The position numbers and the translations under genes are program-made. From positions 50,336,001 through 50,400,000 of the forward strand of contig CP136891.1 of NCBI GenBank assembly GCA_034359265.1: DNA of 64,000 nucleotides, given 5' to 3'. Positions 11,261 to 22,998 of the stretch are shown here, piece by piece. The notes beneath the pieces were generated by a model. The model was not told where the DNA came from. It saw nothing but the letters and a program-made list of their open reading frames with translations, and did no database searches. Every line of letters begins with the position of its first letter. Position 1 is the first letter of the stretch. Source of the DNA: Canna indica. Its lineage: Eukaryota > Streptophyta > Magnoliopsida > Zingiberales > Cannaceae.

Positions 11261-12319
11261 TATTGCACCATATCTTTGTGAATGGCGGAGAGGCTCGGTT
11301 AGGAGCCGGATTGCGGGCTTGGCCCGGAAGGTTGGACGGTTAATTCCCAACCTATGTTTAAAGGAATAAGTTTGGATGGGCGAATCTCTTTGGAATAAGT
11401 TCGGATGGGCAAATCTCGATTGTTCTTGTGTTTCCTCGTGCAACAAGTTCGGATGGGCAAATCCCGATTGTTCCTGAGTTTCTTTCAACGAATAAGTTCG
11501 GACGGGCAAATCTCGATTATTCCTGTGATATCTTAAAGGGACAAGTTCGGATGGGTGAATCCCGATAGTTCCTTCGCGTCTCGTGGAACAAGTTTGGATG
11601 GGCCAATCCTTATTGCTCCCGAGTTTCTTTATATTAGGATAAGCTCGGATGGGCCAATCCCGATTATCCTAGTATGTTTTGTTGCCTTAGGGCATGGTAG
11701 GCTTAGGCCTGTTGTACTTCATCGTTCGGGTGTTGGATGCCTTCGAGCATGTGGTGGCCAAATGGCCTTTTAGCTAGTCATTCCCTTGTGACCTTTCCTA
11801 CTTGAGTTAGGTGTTTTGTATTATGCTATATTATCTATGTTTGGTTTCTCGTGGGGGTTGGTAGAACCGCTCACTGAGTTCTTTTGAACTCACCTGTTGT
11901 CATTTTGTTTTTGTTTTTGCAGAGTCTGACTGGTGAGGTGGGTTGGAGCACTTGGCGCGGCTGGAGGGCAGATGAGCCACATTGATCTCATAGTAGTCCT
12001 AGTTAGGGGTCGTAGTTGAGTTTTTGGTAGTTTGTCATGCACCTGTATTTTTGGTATTTTGGAGTTGTAGTCCCTTGGGGACATTCATGACTTTCATTTC
12101 AGATTTTATTTATAAATGAACCGTTGAATTTTGATTTATTATTTTCGCACTTTACTGTTTTGCTAAACTTACTTATAATGAAATCTGGTATGGTTTTTTA
12201 TTTAAAATAAAACTCGTTTCATTTTTTCTGCTATGTTTTATTGTCATGAGTTGGTATGTGCATGAGTTAGGCTGCGAGGTATTGGCATGTATACCGTGGC
12301 CGGTCACGTGACCCTAAGT
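11261..12319 (+). mobile_element. Plus-strand LTR 3' segment, probably the rest of the E1 LTR
   Basis: This matches, in opposite orientation, the LTR part near 34981-35070 (the 'gaatggcggag' and 'ggttggac' blocks followed by 'cccaacct'). It has repeated 'aagttcggatgggc' units (11370-11670), the hairpin at 11876-11891, an acceptor-like TTTTTGCAG ending at 11922 and the LTR-end signature 'ggccggtcacgtgaccct'. The final bases (normally ..ttggggtgtgaca) are missing. Its assignment to the E1 LTR rests on order and orientation. Confidence 0.6.
11876..11891 (+). promoter_or_regulatory. LTR hairpin GAGTTC-TTTT-GAACTC
   Basis: A perfect 6-bp stem with a 4-nt loop ends 31 nt before an acceptor-like AG (11921-11922). 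It belongs to a structure repeated in nearly every Tekay-type LTR in the window. Confidence 0.6.
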
Positions 12320-12600
12320 TGTAGAAAATAAAATTAAAAAAGTAAAAAATTCTAAAAAATATATATGAAATGTATTTATTATAATAAAAATATATTTTAG
12401 ATGTATAAAAAAAATGTGGCCGAAAAATATCGAAAATATTATTTTTGAAAATTATATGCCATTTTATTATAAATTCATTTCAGTATAGAAAGGAATGTGA
12501 TTAGAGCATAAGGAATATGATTTTAATAAGCATGGTTGAAATTTAATTACATTTACAGATAAATATAAATATAGACTATATAGTTGACATTTTATTAGGT
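12320..12600. repeat. Dispersed partial copy of the AT-rich ~855-bp repeat
   Basis: Sequence such as 'tatatgaaatgtatttatt' and 'agactatatagttgacattt' matches the units at 27780-28110, 37380-37470 and 42530-42850. It has no coding content. Confidence 0.75.
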
Positions 12601-12951
12601 TTTAAGTGCAACAGAAATCCTATAAGTTTTAAGTTTTTTTGACTTCAGTCCTATAAGTTTCATTTCGGTATTTTAAGTCCTATATATTTTTTGGGTAGCA
12701 CATATTTGGTCCCATCTGTAATTGTCCATTAACTATGTCAACTTGTACATAACATCGTTTATTTTTCGTGGAGAAATAATTAACAGACGATCACGGATAT
12801 GACCAAATCTATGCTACAGAGCAAACATATATGACTGGAAATTTTGAAATAAAACTTATAGGACCTAATTTGTCAACGTGTATGAACAACATTATATCCA
12901 CGTGGACGGAGAGTTAACGGACCGTGATGGATAGGATAAAATATGTTCTTC
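12601..12951. repeat. AT-rich repeat fragment with inverted motifs, family not recognised
   Basis: It contains 'cctataagtttta' near 12619 and its reverse complement near 12848, plus 'acggatatgacc' and 'gttaacggaccgtga' words. This may be part of a DNA transposon. No gene is visible. Confidence 0.3.
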
Positions 12952-15400
12952 TGTCACACCCCAACTCAGGGTCGTGTGACCGACCAGGGTCTACATACTA
13001 CCCTGAAGCCTACTACCTACACTGACCAATGAGAAACCAGAAAAACATCGAATAAAAAGAAACCAAAATGCAGTTTTATTTAAAGTTTCAAAAGTTCACA
13101 TTTTTTTTGAAAAGAGAAGAGTAACTAACATCATCATAAACTGAAACATCTCCTGTTCAAAGTTGAGTATAAGCTTAAAAGACAATAACTATCAGTGTAG
13201 AAAAATGAAAACATCTAGACCACTAGACCATGACTAAAGGACGCCGCTACGAGATTGACACCACCGCCTACCCTCCCGCTGCACCATGACGCCAAGCCTC
13301 AACTCACTGATCATGCTCTGCAAAACAAAAAGAAATAAATCGTGAGTCCACTTGGGACTTAGTGAGCGATTCTTCCGAACCTCTACATAATCGTCTGTAA
13401 GCATGCATAAATATATATAAGACAGCATAGTATAAAGTCAGGGAGGTAAGTTACTTTTGATATGACAACTGACCCCAGGGATCGTCTTGTATAGACCATA
13501 TATTAGAAATAGAAATCCTCCATAACGGCCTAATTTAGCTACTTGGCATCCGGCCCTAGGGCCTACTCATGGACTAGGAATTCCAACCATAACCAGCCCT
13601 ACCATACATGGTAATAATACACTGGCCGCTCAGGCCACACAGTACCAATGTGAAATCAAGAAATCTCCGGGCCATCGACTAGGATGGTCTGCTAGTCTCC
13701 GGACACCATCTGGGGTAGGGATACCTAGTCCCACCCAACTGGGGTCTAACACCTAGCGGGCCCGCTAGTGATATCTCAAGACCCAATCACTGGCCGAGTC
13801 ATGCATTCGTCATTCCGACTACTCAGGCATCTCGGCAGACCATCATAAACATATCACACAAACAAGTGTCCTAAAGTTTCCTTGTTTAAAATCCCGAGCG
13901 TTCGCCCGTGTTCAACCATATTATTTTCGGATCAAAACATGCGTGCACTATTGCTCGCTAATTATTTCTTAGGTGTAAAACCTAACTAGTCCACCTTTGA
14001 GTTTTCATAAATAGCACACACCTCATATTTTTTCATGTTAATCATCTAGCGTCATATACTATCCCTGTTAATGTGAAATACATGTCATAAGCTTAAAATT
14101 GTACCCAATAACAAAATGGGACAGCATATAACCTATAATGGAATTACTTCACATCACATACTATGTGTAGTCACATGATTCAATAATAGAGAATTTAAAT
14201 TTTGCATTAGAAATAAATTCAACATGGAATAGATTATCTAGCATGGTAAGATATCAAATAAATTCAACAAGGAATATACTATCTAGCATGGTAAAATGTC
14301 ACCTCATTTCAGAATTTAAGGAGGAATGATCTAAGGATGGTCACTATCCTATCATTCCTGTAATCACATGCATCAAATAAGTAGCCTTCTATAGTTATAG
14401 TCTTACCTAAGTGTCATCATGTTTCTAATGCTTTGAGTACAATAACCATGGAGTCTAACTTCTAAAGTTCACCATCTCCCTCCCCCTTGCTCGGCCGAGC
14501 CTTGAGCAAGGCAGGCCTTGCTCGGTCGTGCCTCCTAGGGTAGGAATGAAAGGGAAGGACTAACCCCAACCCCAATACCTTGTCTCCAATCTATCCTAAT
14601 CAACACGCTGATCAAGTTACCCCTCCCCCTATGCTCGGCCAAACCAAGATCATGGAGTTTTTTTTTTCTTGCTTGGCCGAGCCTATTAGACCTTAGGGAA
14701 AGGAGTTTCAATCATCACATTCAAACAACAACTACGAACACACTCTACATGGATTTAAGATCATTCGAGGGGTTCTACATCCGTCAAGGGAATTGGGGAA
14801 AATTTTGGCATGACCTCTCCCCTTTTCCCTTTGTTCAACAGCCCCTAAAAGTCAAAGATTCGACAAGAAAACTACGAAGATCTAATGAATGACGATGCAA
14901 AATAGTGATAAACCAACCAAGATGCCAAGAATCATTGGAAACTCGTGAGAAATCGATACCTAGCAGTCCTAGGGGTTCAGCTACCCGCCTCCCCCTATCC
15001 ACCGAAATTAACCACTCACCTTTGCTTGAGGAAGAAGAAGAATCGAATGCTGGCGATCTCGAATCTTCAAGCGACGATGCGATTTCCAGTCCGACCAAGA
15101 TCCCTCCTCCCTCTTTCTCCCCTCTCTCTCACTCGGGCTTTGTGCGGCTCCTACATGAGCCGCATGGCTCTATGATGAGGGATTTTATTCCCTCATCTAA
15201 AATGCCTTATTTGCCCCTTACGACTTAACATTGACTCGACTCAGTCCGAGTCCGACTTGGGTTTTGACTCTATCCGCAATAGGAAAGACACCAACTAAGG
15301 GAAACACCACCCTATTGCATATGTACATCTACACTTAGCGACATTAAGAAGTAGTAATTGCTTTCAATATTTTTCCTTATCAATTGCTATTTCTAGTAGA
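12952..15400 (-). mobile_element. Minus-strand LTR, left arm of a large inverted repeat
   Basis: It begins TGTCACACCCCAACTCAGGG, the shared LTR end seen from the other strand. It has an acceptor-like site near 13317, a hairpin at 13345-13359, and a leader and promoter region near 15120-15200 ('gagccgcatggctc' and 'gagggattttattccctc'). No pol or gag lies beside it. The far boundary was not resolved; 15400 is an estimate. Its first ~940 bp are inverted relative to 15645-16574. Confidence 0.6.
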
Positions 15401-15644
15401 GCATTGCCATGATAGCTCTAATGTTACCTCGCTGGAAATTTTTGTTAAATACAGAATTTACTTACTTATTTGATGCACTTTTATGTTTATTTATGGTAGT
15501 AGTGGTAGGTTAACTTTCCTATCACCTGAGGGCTTTGGCACATCCATATATAGCCATTCTACACTTGTGACAGGTAGCCCACGTTAGTGTAATGTAGCAA
15601 ATGACACTAGACGAATAGTAGAAAAACTTTAAAGTGCATGTTAA

Positions 15645-16574
15645 TTAAGGAAACTCTAGACACTTGCTTGTGTGATGTGATTGTGATGGTCTGTGGAGAT
15701 GCTTGAGTAGTCGGAATGACGAATGCATGACTCGGCCAGTGATTGGGTCTTGAGATATCACTAGCGGGTCCGCTAGGTGTCAGACCCCAGTTGGGTGGGA
15801 CTAGCTATCCCTACCCCATACGGTGTCCGGAGACTAGTAGACCATCCTAGTCGATGGCCCGGGAACTTCTTGATTTCACCTTGGTATTGTGTGGCCCGAG
15901 TGGCCAGTATGTTACTACCTTGTATGGTAGGGCTGGTTATAGCTGAATTTTCTAAACCATGAGTAGGCTCTAAGGTCCGGATGCCATGTGGCTTAGTTAG
16001 GCAATTATGGCGGGTTCCTCGATACATGGTCTATTCAGGACAACCCCTTGGGATCCGTTGTCACATCAAGAGTAACTTACCTCCCTGACTTTATACTATG
16101 CTACCATAGATGTTTCTGCATGCTTATTGGGGATTATGTGGAGGTTCGGAAGAACCGCTCACTGAGTCTCATGTGGACAATGGTTTATTCCTTTTTGTTT
16201 TGCAGAGCATGATCAGTGAGTTGAGGCTTGGCATCATGGTGCAGCTGGAGGGCAGACAGTGGTGTCCATCTTGTAGCGGCGTCCTTCAGTCATAGTCTAG
16301 TTGTCTAGTTGTGGTTATTTTCCTACACTGATAGTTGTTATCTTTTAAAGCTTGTAATCAACTTTGAACTTGAGATGTTTCAGTTTGTGATGATGTTAGC
16401 TACTCTTCTCTTTTTCTAAATTAAATTGTGAACTTTTGAAATTTTAAATAAAACTGCATTGTGGTTTCTTTTTATTCAATGTGTTCTGGTTTCTCGTTAG
16501 TCAGTGTAGGTAGTAGGCTTCAGGATAGTATGTAGACCCTGGCCGATCACACGACCCTGAGATGGGGTGTGACA
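15645..16574 (+). mobile_element. Plus-strand LTR 3' part, right arm of the inverted repeat
   Basis: It is the reverse complement, with substitutions, of 12952-13893: the 'ctagcgggtccgctaggtgt', 'gtagaccatcctagtcgatg' and 'aagtaacttacctccctga'-like blocks occur in inverse order. It ends with the LTR terminus GGGGTGTGACA at 16574 and has an acceptor-like TTTTGCAG ending at 16205. The 5' part is missing. Confidence 0.65.
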
Positions 16575-16862
16575 AGTTAAAATATATAATTAGAGTCACC
16601 TCGGGTGTACGGCTCCAAGGAGGAGCCACACGCTACCCAAGGAGGCAAGAGGGAGATAGACGATCTGGAGAAGAAATCGGCCGGAGATCGGATCCTTGCT
16701 AGATCGGATTCGACGCGGGACTTCTTCATTGTCTTCCTCGTCCTTAATCCAATCCTAGTGAATGGTTTATTCTTGCAAGATTCGAGGTCTTTCTATACTC
16801 CTTGGCCGCCCCTCCCCATGGAAGAAATCTAGATTTTTATTGAAATTTCTCGATTTCCCTCT
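16575..16862 (+). mobile_element. LTR leader fragment
   Basis: The stretch 'tcacctcgggtgtacggctc' and the 'ccccatggaagaaatctaga' block resemble the leader of the LTR at 38150-38400. It is cut off by the E2 LTR at 16863. Confidence 0.45.
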
Positions 16863-17193
16863 TGTTATATTCGTAAATTTTTATATAATTAAATTTAATT
16901 ATTTTCAGCCGAACGATGTGGATGTGCATCGGAGCGGGTCGGAAGAAGTGCCGGATAATATGAATTAAGGTGAGGCCTTTACGCGTGTTTAGTATTTTAT
17001 TTTATTTTAGGTTTTGGATTATTAGTTGAGTCAAGTCCGACGACTCGATCGGAACCAAATTTGGACAAGTGTGGGTCGAGTTAGGTAGAAGCTGCGGTTA
17101 GGTTAAGTGAGGGGTAGAATCATAAATAAATAAATATAAAAAGGGGGTTTATTGGATGGTGCGGTTGCTACAGCCGCACACATCCAAGTCAAA

Positions 17194-17230
<37 letters not shown>

Positions 17231-17934
17231 GGAGGCAGCGATACAGAGGGCGACGAAGGAGGCGGCGGAAGAAGGATTTGCCGCCGGTGCTCATCGGCTC
17301 AAGGACTTTGGAGAGCGTCTTCCATCTCAATTTCCCTTACCTGTGAATGGTTAAAATTTTGCTAAAAGCCACGCCTTTTCCCCTTTCTTTGCCGCCCCAT
17401 GCCTTGAAGAACTTGTAGATTTCTTGGTGATTTTGAATCTCCTCTCCAATGGAATTTGATGATGGAATCTTGGGTTAGTTCTTGTGATAAACTTGGGGGC
17501 AATGTTTACATTATTGAGCAACGGAAGTTAGACTCTTTGTGGTGACCGCCTGCTGCAATTGGGTGTATTTTAATTTGATTTATATTAATTGAATTGTTTT
17601 CTTGGTTGTGTGGATAGTATCCTTGGTGAATAGATGTTAATTGTATGAGTAATGTGTTGTGTGGATGTATTAATAATGAAAAACCTGGAAATTTTGAAGT
17701 GTTGCATGCCGCAGGCTTTTCTCCTTGTGGCTACAACCTGTAGGTAGGTGGTAAATAGGATGTGAAAGTAGAGAAGCTTTAGTGTGTTTGGGTGGTAATA
17801 TTAGGTGAAAGAGAAATTAAGGTTGATGAAGGAATTAGTCTATGTTTGGTTTCCTCTTGTCGCCGAATGATGAAGATAGGAATTTATCTATGTTTGACTT
17901 CTTCTCTTGTGGTTGCAGTGTACAGGTAAATGGT
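16863..17934 (+). repeat. E2 5' LTR, 3'-truncated
   Basis: It begins TGTTATATTCGTAAATT and follows 20529-21604 closely, including the 'gtacaggtaaatggt' block, after which similarity stops abruptly. About 1.4 kb of the LTR is missing. Confidence 0.88.
17192..17228. repeat. (GA)n microsatellite in the E2 5' LTR
   Basis: It is an uninterrupted GA run followed by GGGAGAGA. The same place in the other LTR (about 20858-20882) has a much shorter purine run, so the tract differs between the LTRs of one element. Confidence 0.85.
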
Positions 17935-18431
17935 GAAAAGCTCCATAGGGAGCGAGAGCTGAGGCAGCCTCAACCTGTGCCGCCAGTGGCACCAGTGGCA
18001 CAGGGGAAAGCGGAGTCGGTACCCCAAGTTGTTAGGGAGACAGATAGGCAGGAAGCAGTGTCAGGCAGCGTTGCATATAAGGATTTTGTTCAATTGAGAC
18101 CGCCATAGTTCACGGGCACAGACCCTGGTGTGGCGACTGAGATGGACAGGGTCAGGCGGTTCATGGAGGGGCTGAGAGTTCAGATTGGCAGGCTGATTCA
18201 CTTTATTGAGGACTCTACTTTCACCCAGGTGGTGGATGAGCCAATGTGGAAGGAGTCGATGGTACCGACTGATCGACAGGATGGGCCAGCCAGGAAGAGA
18301 TTCAGGCCACATGGATTTGGCGAGCGATAGGGTTTTTCTGAGGGCATAGTGTCTGGAGCATCCTGTCCGCTCGGACGAGGATAGGGCAGTTTCAGAGGTC
18401 ACCCAAGTGCCGGGCCAGGGGCCACTCAGAA
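17935..18431 (+). pseudogene. E2 gag remnants
   Basis: The translated phrases 'YKDFVQLRPP' and 'FTGTDPG' (Gag N-terminal part) are followed directly by 'MDRVRRFMEGLRVQIGRLIH' and 'DSTFTQVVDE' (after the Gag core). The retrotransposon Gag core between them is deleted near 18133. A TAG at 18106-18108 replaces a probable CAG. Another stop follows at about 18328, and the CCHC knuckle is absent because the next junction near 18431 jumps to the RT/RNase H linker. Confidence 0.75.
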
Positions 18432-20528
18432 AACTTTTCTCGAATTGTAGCTCCTTTAACCCGGTTGACTCAGAAGAAGGTTAAATTTGAGTTGGATAGC
18501 AAGTGCGAGGAGAGCTTTCAGGAGTTCAAGGACCGATTGACTTCGGCACCAGTATTGGCCCAACCGTCAGGTTCTGGAGGATTTGTAGTGTACTGTGATG
18601 CTTCTATGGTAGGTTTAGGTTGTGTTTTGATGCAGCATGGTAGGGTGATTGCTTATGAATCTAGGAAGTTGAAACCTCATGAGAAGAACTACCCGACCCA
18701 TGATTTAGAGTTGGCAGCTATAGTGTTTGCACTGAAGTTATGGCACCATTATCTGTATGGGGAAGCTTGTGAGATTTATACTGACCATAAAAGTCTTCAG
18801 TACTTGCTTACTCAGAAGGAATTGAACTTGAGGCAAAGAAGGTGGTTGGAATTGTTGAAAGACTATGACTGCACCATTCTATACCATCCTGGGAAAGCTA
18901 ATGTAGTGGCTGATGCATTGAGCAGAAAATCTATGGGCAATCTAGCACACTTGACTTTGAGTAGGAGGCTATTGGCAAGGGAGCTTGCCGAATGTCTGGG
19001 GAATGGAGCAGTGTTATCGGTGTTTAACTCGGGTAGTTTGGTGGCGCATCTTCGCATCCAATCCACTTTGGTGGATATGCTCCGAATAGCCCAGGGTGAG
19101 GATGCATGTTGTGTTCTAACCCGAGATCTGGTTGAGAGGGGAGATGCGGATGATGGGTTTAGGATTGATGAAGATGGTGTGTTAAGGTTCAAGGATAGAA
19201 TTGTGGTGCCTGATATGGCAGAGGTCCGCCGACTGGTACTTGAGATGGCTCATAGTTCCACTTATACTATGCATCCAAAAGCCACCAAGATGTACCGTGA
19301 TTTGTGGCAGTATTACTGGTGGAGAGGGATGAAAAGGGAGGTAGCTGAGTTCGTGTCTAAGTGTTTGGTCTGTCAATAAGTTAAGGTTGAGCATTTGAGA
19401 CCTGCAGGACTACTTCAGAATCTTGAGGTGTCGGAGTGGAAATGGGAAAAGATCACTATTTATTTTGTTACTGGACGACCCAGGTCGAAAAAGGGAAATG
19501 ATTCCATTTGGGTGGTGGTGGATCGGCTAACCAAGTCGGCACACTTTATTCCGGTGAAGACAACTTTCACCGCAGAGCAGTATGCCCGATTATTTTTGGA
19601 TCGGATTGTGGCATATCATGGTATCCTAGTGATGATCATCTCTGATCGGGGTACTCAGTTCACTGCTCGATATTGGCAGTCTTTACAGGAGACTTTGGGT
19701 ACTCAAGTCAGATTCAGTACTGCTTTCCATCCGCAGACGGATGGGTAGTTTGAGAGGACCATTCAAACTTTGGAGAACATGTTAAGAGCTTGTGTTTTGG
19801 ATTTAGAGGATGGCTGGGAGAAGCACTTGCCCCTGGTGGAGTTCGCCTATAATAATAGTTTCCAGATCAGTATTGGTATGGCGCCTTTTGAGGCCCTATA
19901 TGGGTGGCGATGTAGATCCCCAATGGGGTGGTTCGAGGCTGAGGAGTCTCAGTTGTTGGGGCCCAATTTTGTACAGGATGCCCTGGAAAAAGTAAAATGG
20001 ATTAAGGATCGATTGCTGGCTGCCCAAAGACCTGAGATATTGAGTTTTCAGAGGGGGAGTTGGTGTTTCTAAAGGTGTCTCCTATGAAGGGAGTGGTAAG
20101 GTTTGGGAGGAAGGGAAAGTTAAGTCCTGGGTTTATAGGACCTTTTCCTATCTTATGGCGACGAGGAGCCGTAGCCTATGAGTTAGCCTTACCGCCTAAC
20201 CTAGATAGGGTACATCCAGTGTTTCATGTTTCTATGCAGAAGCGGTATGTCAGGGATGAGTCTCATGTACTTGACCCGTCGGTGGTGGAGGTTTATTCGA
20301 CAATCTCATATGAGGAGGAACCTGTATAGATTTTGGATCGCCAGATTAGGAAGCTGAGGTCTAAGGAAGTTCCACTGGTGAAGGTCCGTTGGGAGCATCA
20401 TTCTGGTCAGCAAGCTACTTGGGAGGTGGACAGTGCGATGAGAGAGAAGTATCCATATATGTTTGTTTCCTTGATGAGTTCTTTTCTACCCTAAATTCGA
20501 GGAGGAATTTTCTTTAAGGAGGGAGGAT
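18432..20528 (+). pseudogene. E2 pol: RNase H, integrase and chromodomain
   Basis: The piece from Met at 18465 has RNase H residues D45, E82, D107 and D150, then the integrase zinc module H263, H270, C300, C303. A TAA follows at 19377-19379 (probable CAA). The next piece (Met at 19395) is the integrase core: Tyr23 stands where the first catalytic Asp is expected (TIYFVTG), D84 is present, and the Glu after the TAG at 19746-19748 lies exactly 35 residues beyond D84. The third piece (19770-20072) ends in a frameshift near 20035. The last (20060-20329) carries the GPY/F module (GKLSPGFIGPF). TAG at 20327-20329 precedes the chromodomain (20330-20463). Protease and the RT catalytic core are absent. 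Confidence 0.9.
20516..20528 (+). other. E2 polypurine tract
   Basis: AAGGAGGGAGGAT lies immediately before the LTR start TGTTATATCC. Confidence 0.85.
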
Positions 20529-21604
20529 TGTTATATCCGTAAATTTTTATATAATTTAATTTAATTATTTTCAACCGAACGATGTGGATGCACATCGGAG
20601 CAGGTCGGAAAAAGTGCCGGATAATATGAATTAAGGTGAGGCCTTTACGCGTGTTTAGTATTTTATTTTATTTTAGGTTTTGGATTATTAGTTGAGTCGA
20701 GTCCGACGACTCGATTGGAACCAAATTTGGACAACTGTGGGTTGAGTTAGTTAGAAGCCGCAGTTAAGTTAAGTGAGGGGTAGAATCGTTAATAAATAAA
20801 TATAAAAAAAGGGGTTTATTGGATGGTGCGGTTGCTACAGCCACACACATCCAAGTCAAAAAAAGAAAGAAAGAGAGAGAAAGGAGGCAGCGATACAGAG
20901 GTCGACGGAGGAGGCGACAGAAGAAGGATTTGCCGCCGGTGGTGTTACCGTCGCCGGTGATCATCGGCTCAAGGACTTTGGAGAGCGTCTTCCATCTCGA
21001 TTTCCCTTACCTGTGAGTGGTTAAAATTTTGCTAAAACCCACGCCTTCTCCTCTTTCTTTGCCGCCCCATGCCTTGAAGAACGTGTAGATTTCTTGGTGA
21101 TTTTGAATCCCCTCTCCAATGGAATTTGATGATGGAATTTTGGGTTAGTTCTTGTGTTAAACTTGGGGGCAATGTGCACATTATTGAGCAATGGAAGTTA
21201 GTCGCTTTGTGGTGACCGCCTGCTGCAATTGGGTGTATTTTAATTTGATTGATATTAATTGAATTGTTTTCTTGGTTGTGTGGATAGTATCCTTGGTGAA
21301 TAGATGTTAATTGTATGAGTAATGTGTTGTGTAGATGTATTAATATTGGAAAACCTGGAAATTTTGAAGTGTTGCATGCCGCAGGATTTTCTCCTTGTGT
21401 CTGCAACCTGTAGGTAGGTTGTAAATAGGATGTGAAAGTAGAGAAGCTTTAGTGTGTTTAGGTGATAATATTAGGAGAATGAGAAAATAAGGTTGGTGAA
21501 GGAATTAGTCTATGTTTGGTTTCCTCTTGTCGCCGAATGATGAAGATAGGAATTTATCAATGTTTGACTTCTCCTCTTGTGGCTGCAGTGTACAGGTAAA
21601 TGGT

Positions 21605-21742
21605 AAATGGGATATGAAACCAATTAAGCATTGGTTTATTTGAGTTGTAAAAATGGGATATGAAACAATTAAGCATTGGTTTAATTGAGTTGTAAAATGG
21701 GATATGAAACCAATTAAGCATTGGTTTAATTGGGTGGTAACA
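21605..21742. repeat. About 46-bp tandem repeat in the E2 3' LTR
   Basis: Three copies of a unit with 'gggatatgaaaccaattaag' and 'cattggttta' lie head to tail. They begin right where the 5' LTR copy is truncated, so their presence in that LTR cannot be tested. Confidence 0.8.
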
Positions 21743-22547
21743 GTGGCATTGGTTTACTCAATCTTTTTTTTTTGTTGTTGTCATTTTCGATTAGCATCTA
21801 CTGTTGTTATATTTGTATTAGTATCGAAAAGATTAGAGTAAACCTTAAGCTCTAGGATACACTTACAGTTTAACAATTATGTGTTCTCTTGTATGGTTTC
21901 TTTCTTCTGCTAAGTAGAGTTTCAATGAATTAGAATATCATGGGATTACTTGTGTGGGAGGGTTGTGTCACGGGTATTATCTCTAAATTCAGATATTTCA
22001 TCAGTTGAAAATCTTTAAAGTGTGCTCTTGTAAGGAAACATGTACTTGGAGTATATGGTGTAGAAATACTGGTTTACATTAAATGCTTATGGTGTTGATG
22101 CATTTATTTTCTTATTGTACATGTTTGTGTATGTGGATGGGATGGGGGTTTGGTTGGGCTGATCAGCGGAGGAGGTGTGGATCGGGAAGCTCGTTAGCGA
22201 GACACACTGACGATCGACCCGGAGTGGCACTGGTTGGAGGGTTTTCCCAACCATTTGGGGTTATTGAGGCTAGAGGGTCTGCCTAGATCAGGAATCATGG
22301 GCGGGAAGCTCACTGGGCATGTCCTAGTGACCGACTCGTATTGTTTGGAAATATACTTGTGTTAATATGTGGTTTCTTTTCTGTACGGGTTATGTATGGA
22401 CTGCTTTGGGTTACATAGATAAAGAATTTAATTTTTGATTTAAGTAATTGTTCATTGTATTGTGAAATTAACTATTATGTGGTTATTATGATTTCCATAT
22501 AACTATTAACCGTGGACTGTGGTAGGCTCAGGACCGAGCCACTCACT

Positions 22548-22564
22548 AAGTCCAATATGGACTT
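22548..22564 (+). promoter_or_regulatory. LTR hairpin AAGTCC-AATAT-GGACTT
   Basis: It is the same structure as at 11876 but with two base pairs changed on both sides of the stem (G-C to A-T and T-A to C-G). It ends 31 nt before the acceptor-like AG. Confidence 0.6.
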
Positions 22565-22985
22565 ACTTTTTTCTTGTTTTCTTTTTTTTTTGTAGCACTA
22601 GGTCAGAACCAATAGTAACCTTGGAGTGTCTGAGTAGCGCAGCTGGGAGCGGCAGGTTCAGGGCTGACCTCGTGATTAGTCGAAGTTAGAGTTAGGGTAG
22701 TGGTCAGGTTTAAAGAGAATCTTGTATTGAGACTTATTGTACTTTATTTCATTTATGGTTTCTTTATTTGATTTATTGTTTCAAAGTTTGTTTCGGTTGA
22801 ACATTTATGTTTCCGCGTTTTACTTAACAAAGGATGAAATTATTTTGTTTATAACCTTTTGTTAGTGGTTGGAGTTGAAATAAAAACTTTGGTTTATCTC
22901 TATGATTTGTGATTTGAGTTAGTCTTCGGGGTATGCTTGTATACCCTGGCCGGTCACACCGTTGTGGAATTGGGGTGTGACAAAA

Positions 22986-22998
22986 TGGTATTAGAGCA
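22986..22998 (+). other. Primer-binding-site-like sequence after the E2 3' LTR
   Basis: TGGTATTAGAGCA differs by one base from the initiator tRNA-Met site TGGTATCAGAGCA and sits four bases after the LTR end. A 3' LTR should be followed by host DNA, so this LTR also acts as the start of a second interior. Confidence 0.75.

Larger units (their letters stand above)
16863..22982 (+). mobile_element. E2: internally deleted Tekay-type Ty3/gypsy element
   Basis: It has a truncated 5' LTR (16863-17934), gag remnants (17935-18431), pol from the RT end to the chromodomain (18432-20528), a polypurine tract and a complete 3' LTR (20529-22982). Deletions removed the 3' part of the 5' LTR with the primer site and gag start, the Gag core, and everything from the Gag knuckle through the RT catalytic core. 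The 3' LTR is followed by primer-site-like sequence (22986-22998), so the right edge may be part of a tandem, recombined structure rather than a simple end. Confidence 0.85.
20529..22982 (+). repeat. E2 3' LTR, complete
   Basis: It starts TGTTATATCCG and ends GGGGTGTGACA. A donor-like CCT|GTGAGTGG has GT at 21013-21014, and a pyrimidine-rich acceptor-like tract ends in AG at 22594-22595. The hairpin AAGTCC/GGACTT is at 22548-22564. If spliced, the excised segment would be about 1.58 kb. Confidence 0.88.

Noticed and set aside
14835..15228. Frames of 76-107 residues on both strands
   Set aside because: They sit in the leader part of a minus-strand LTR; low complexity and not conserved in the equivalent region of other LTRs.
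18465..20329. Endogenous plant pararetrovirus
   Set aside because: Integrase, chromodomain, LTRs, polypurine tracts and target duplications are present, and no movement or coat protein motifs are seen; it is a Ty3/gypsy retrotransposon.
21032..21406. 124-residue open frame on the minus strand
   Set aside because: It is antisense to the E2 LTR and is broken in the equivalent 5' LTR (17365-17750); no domain.
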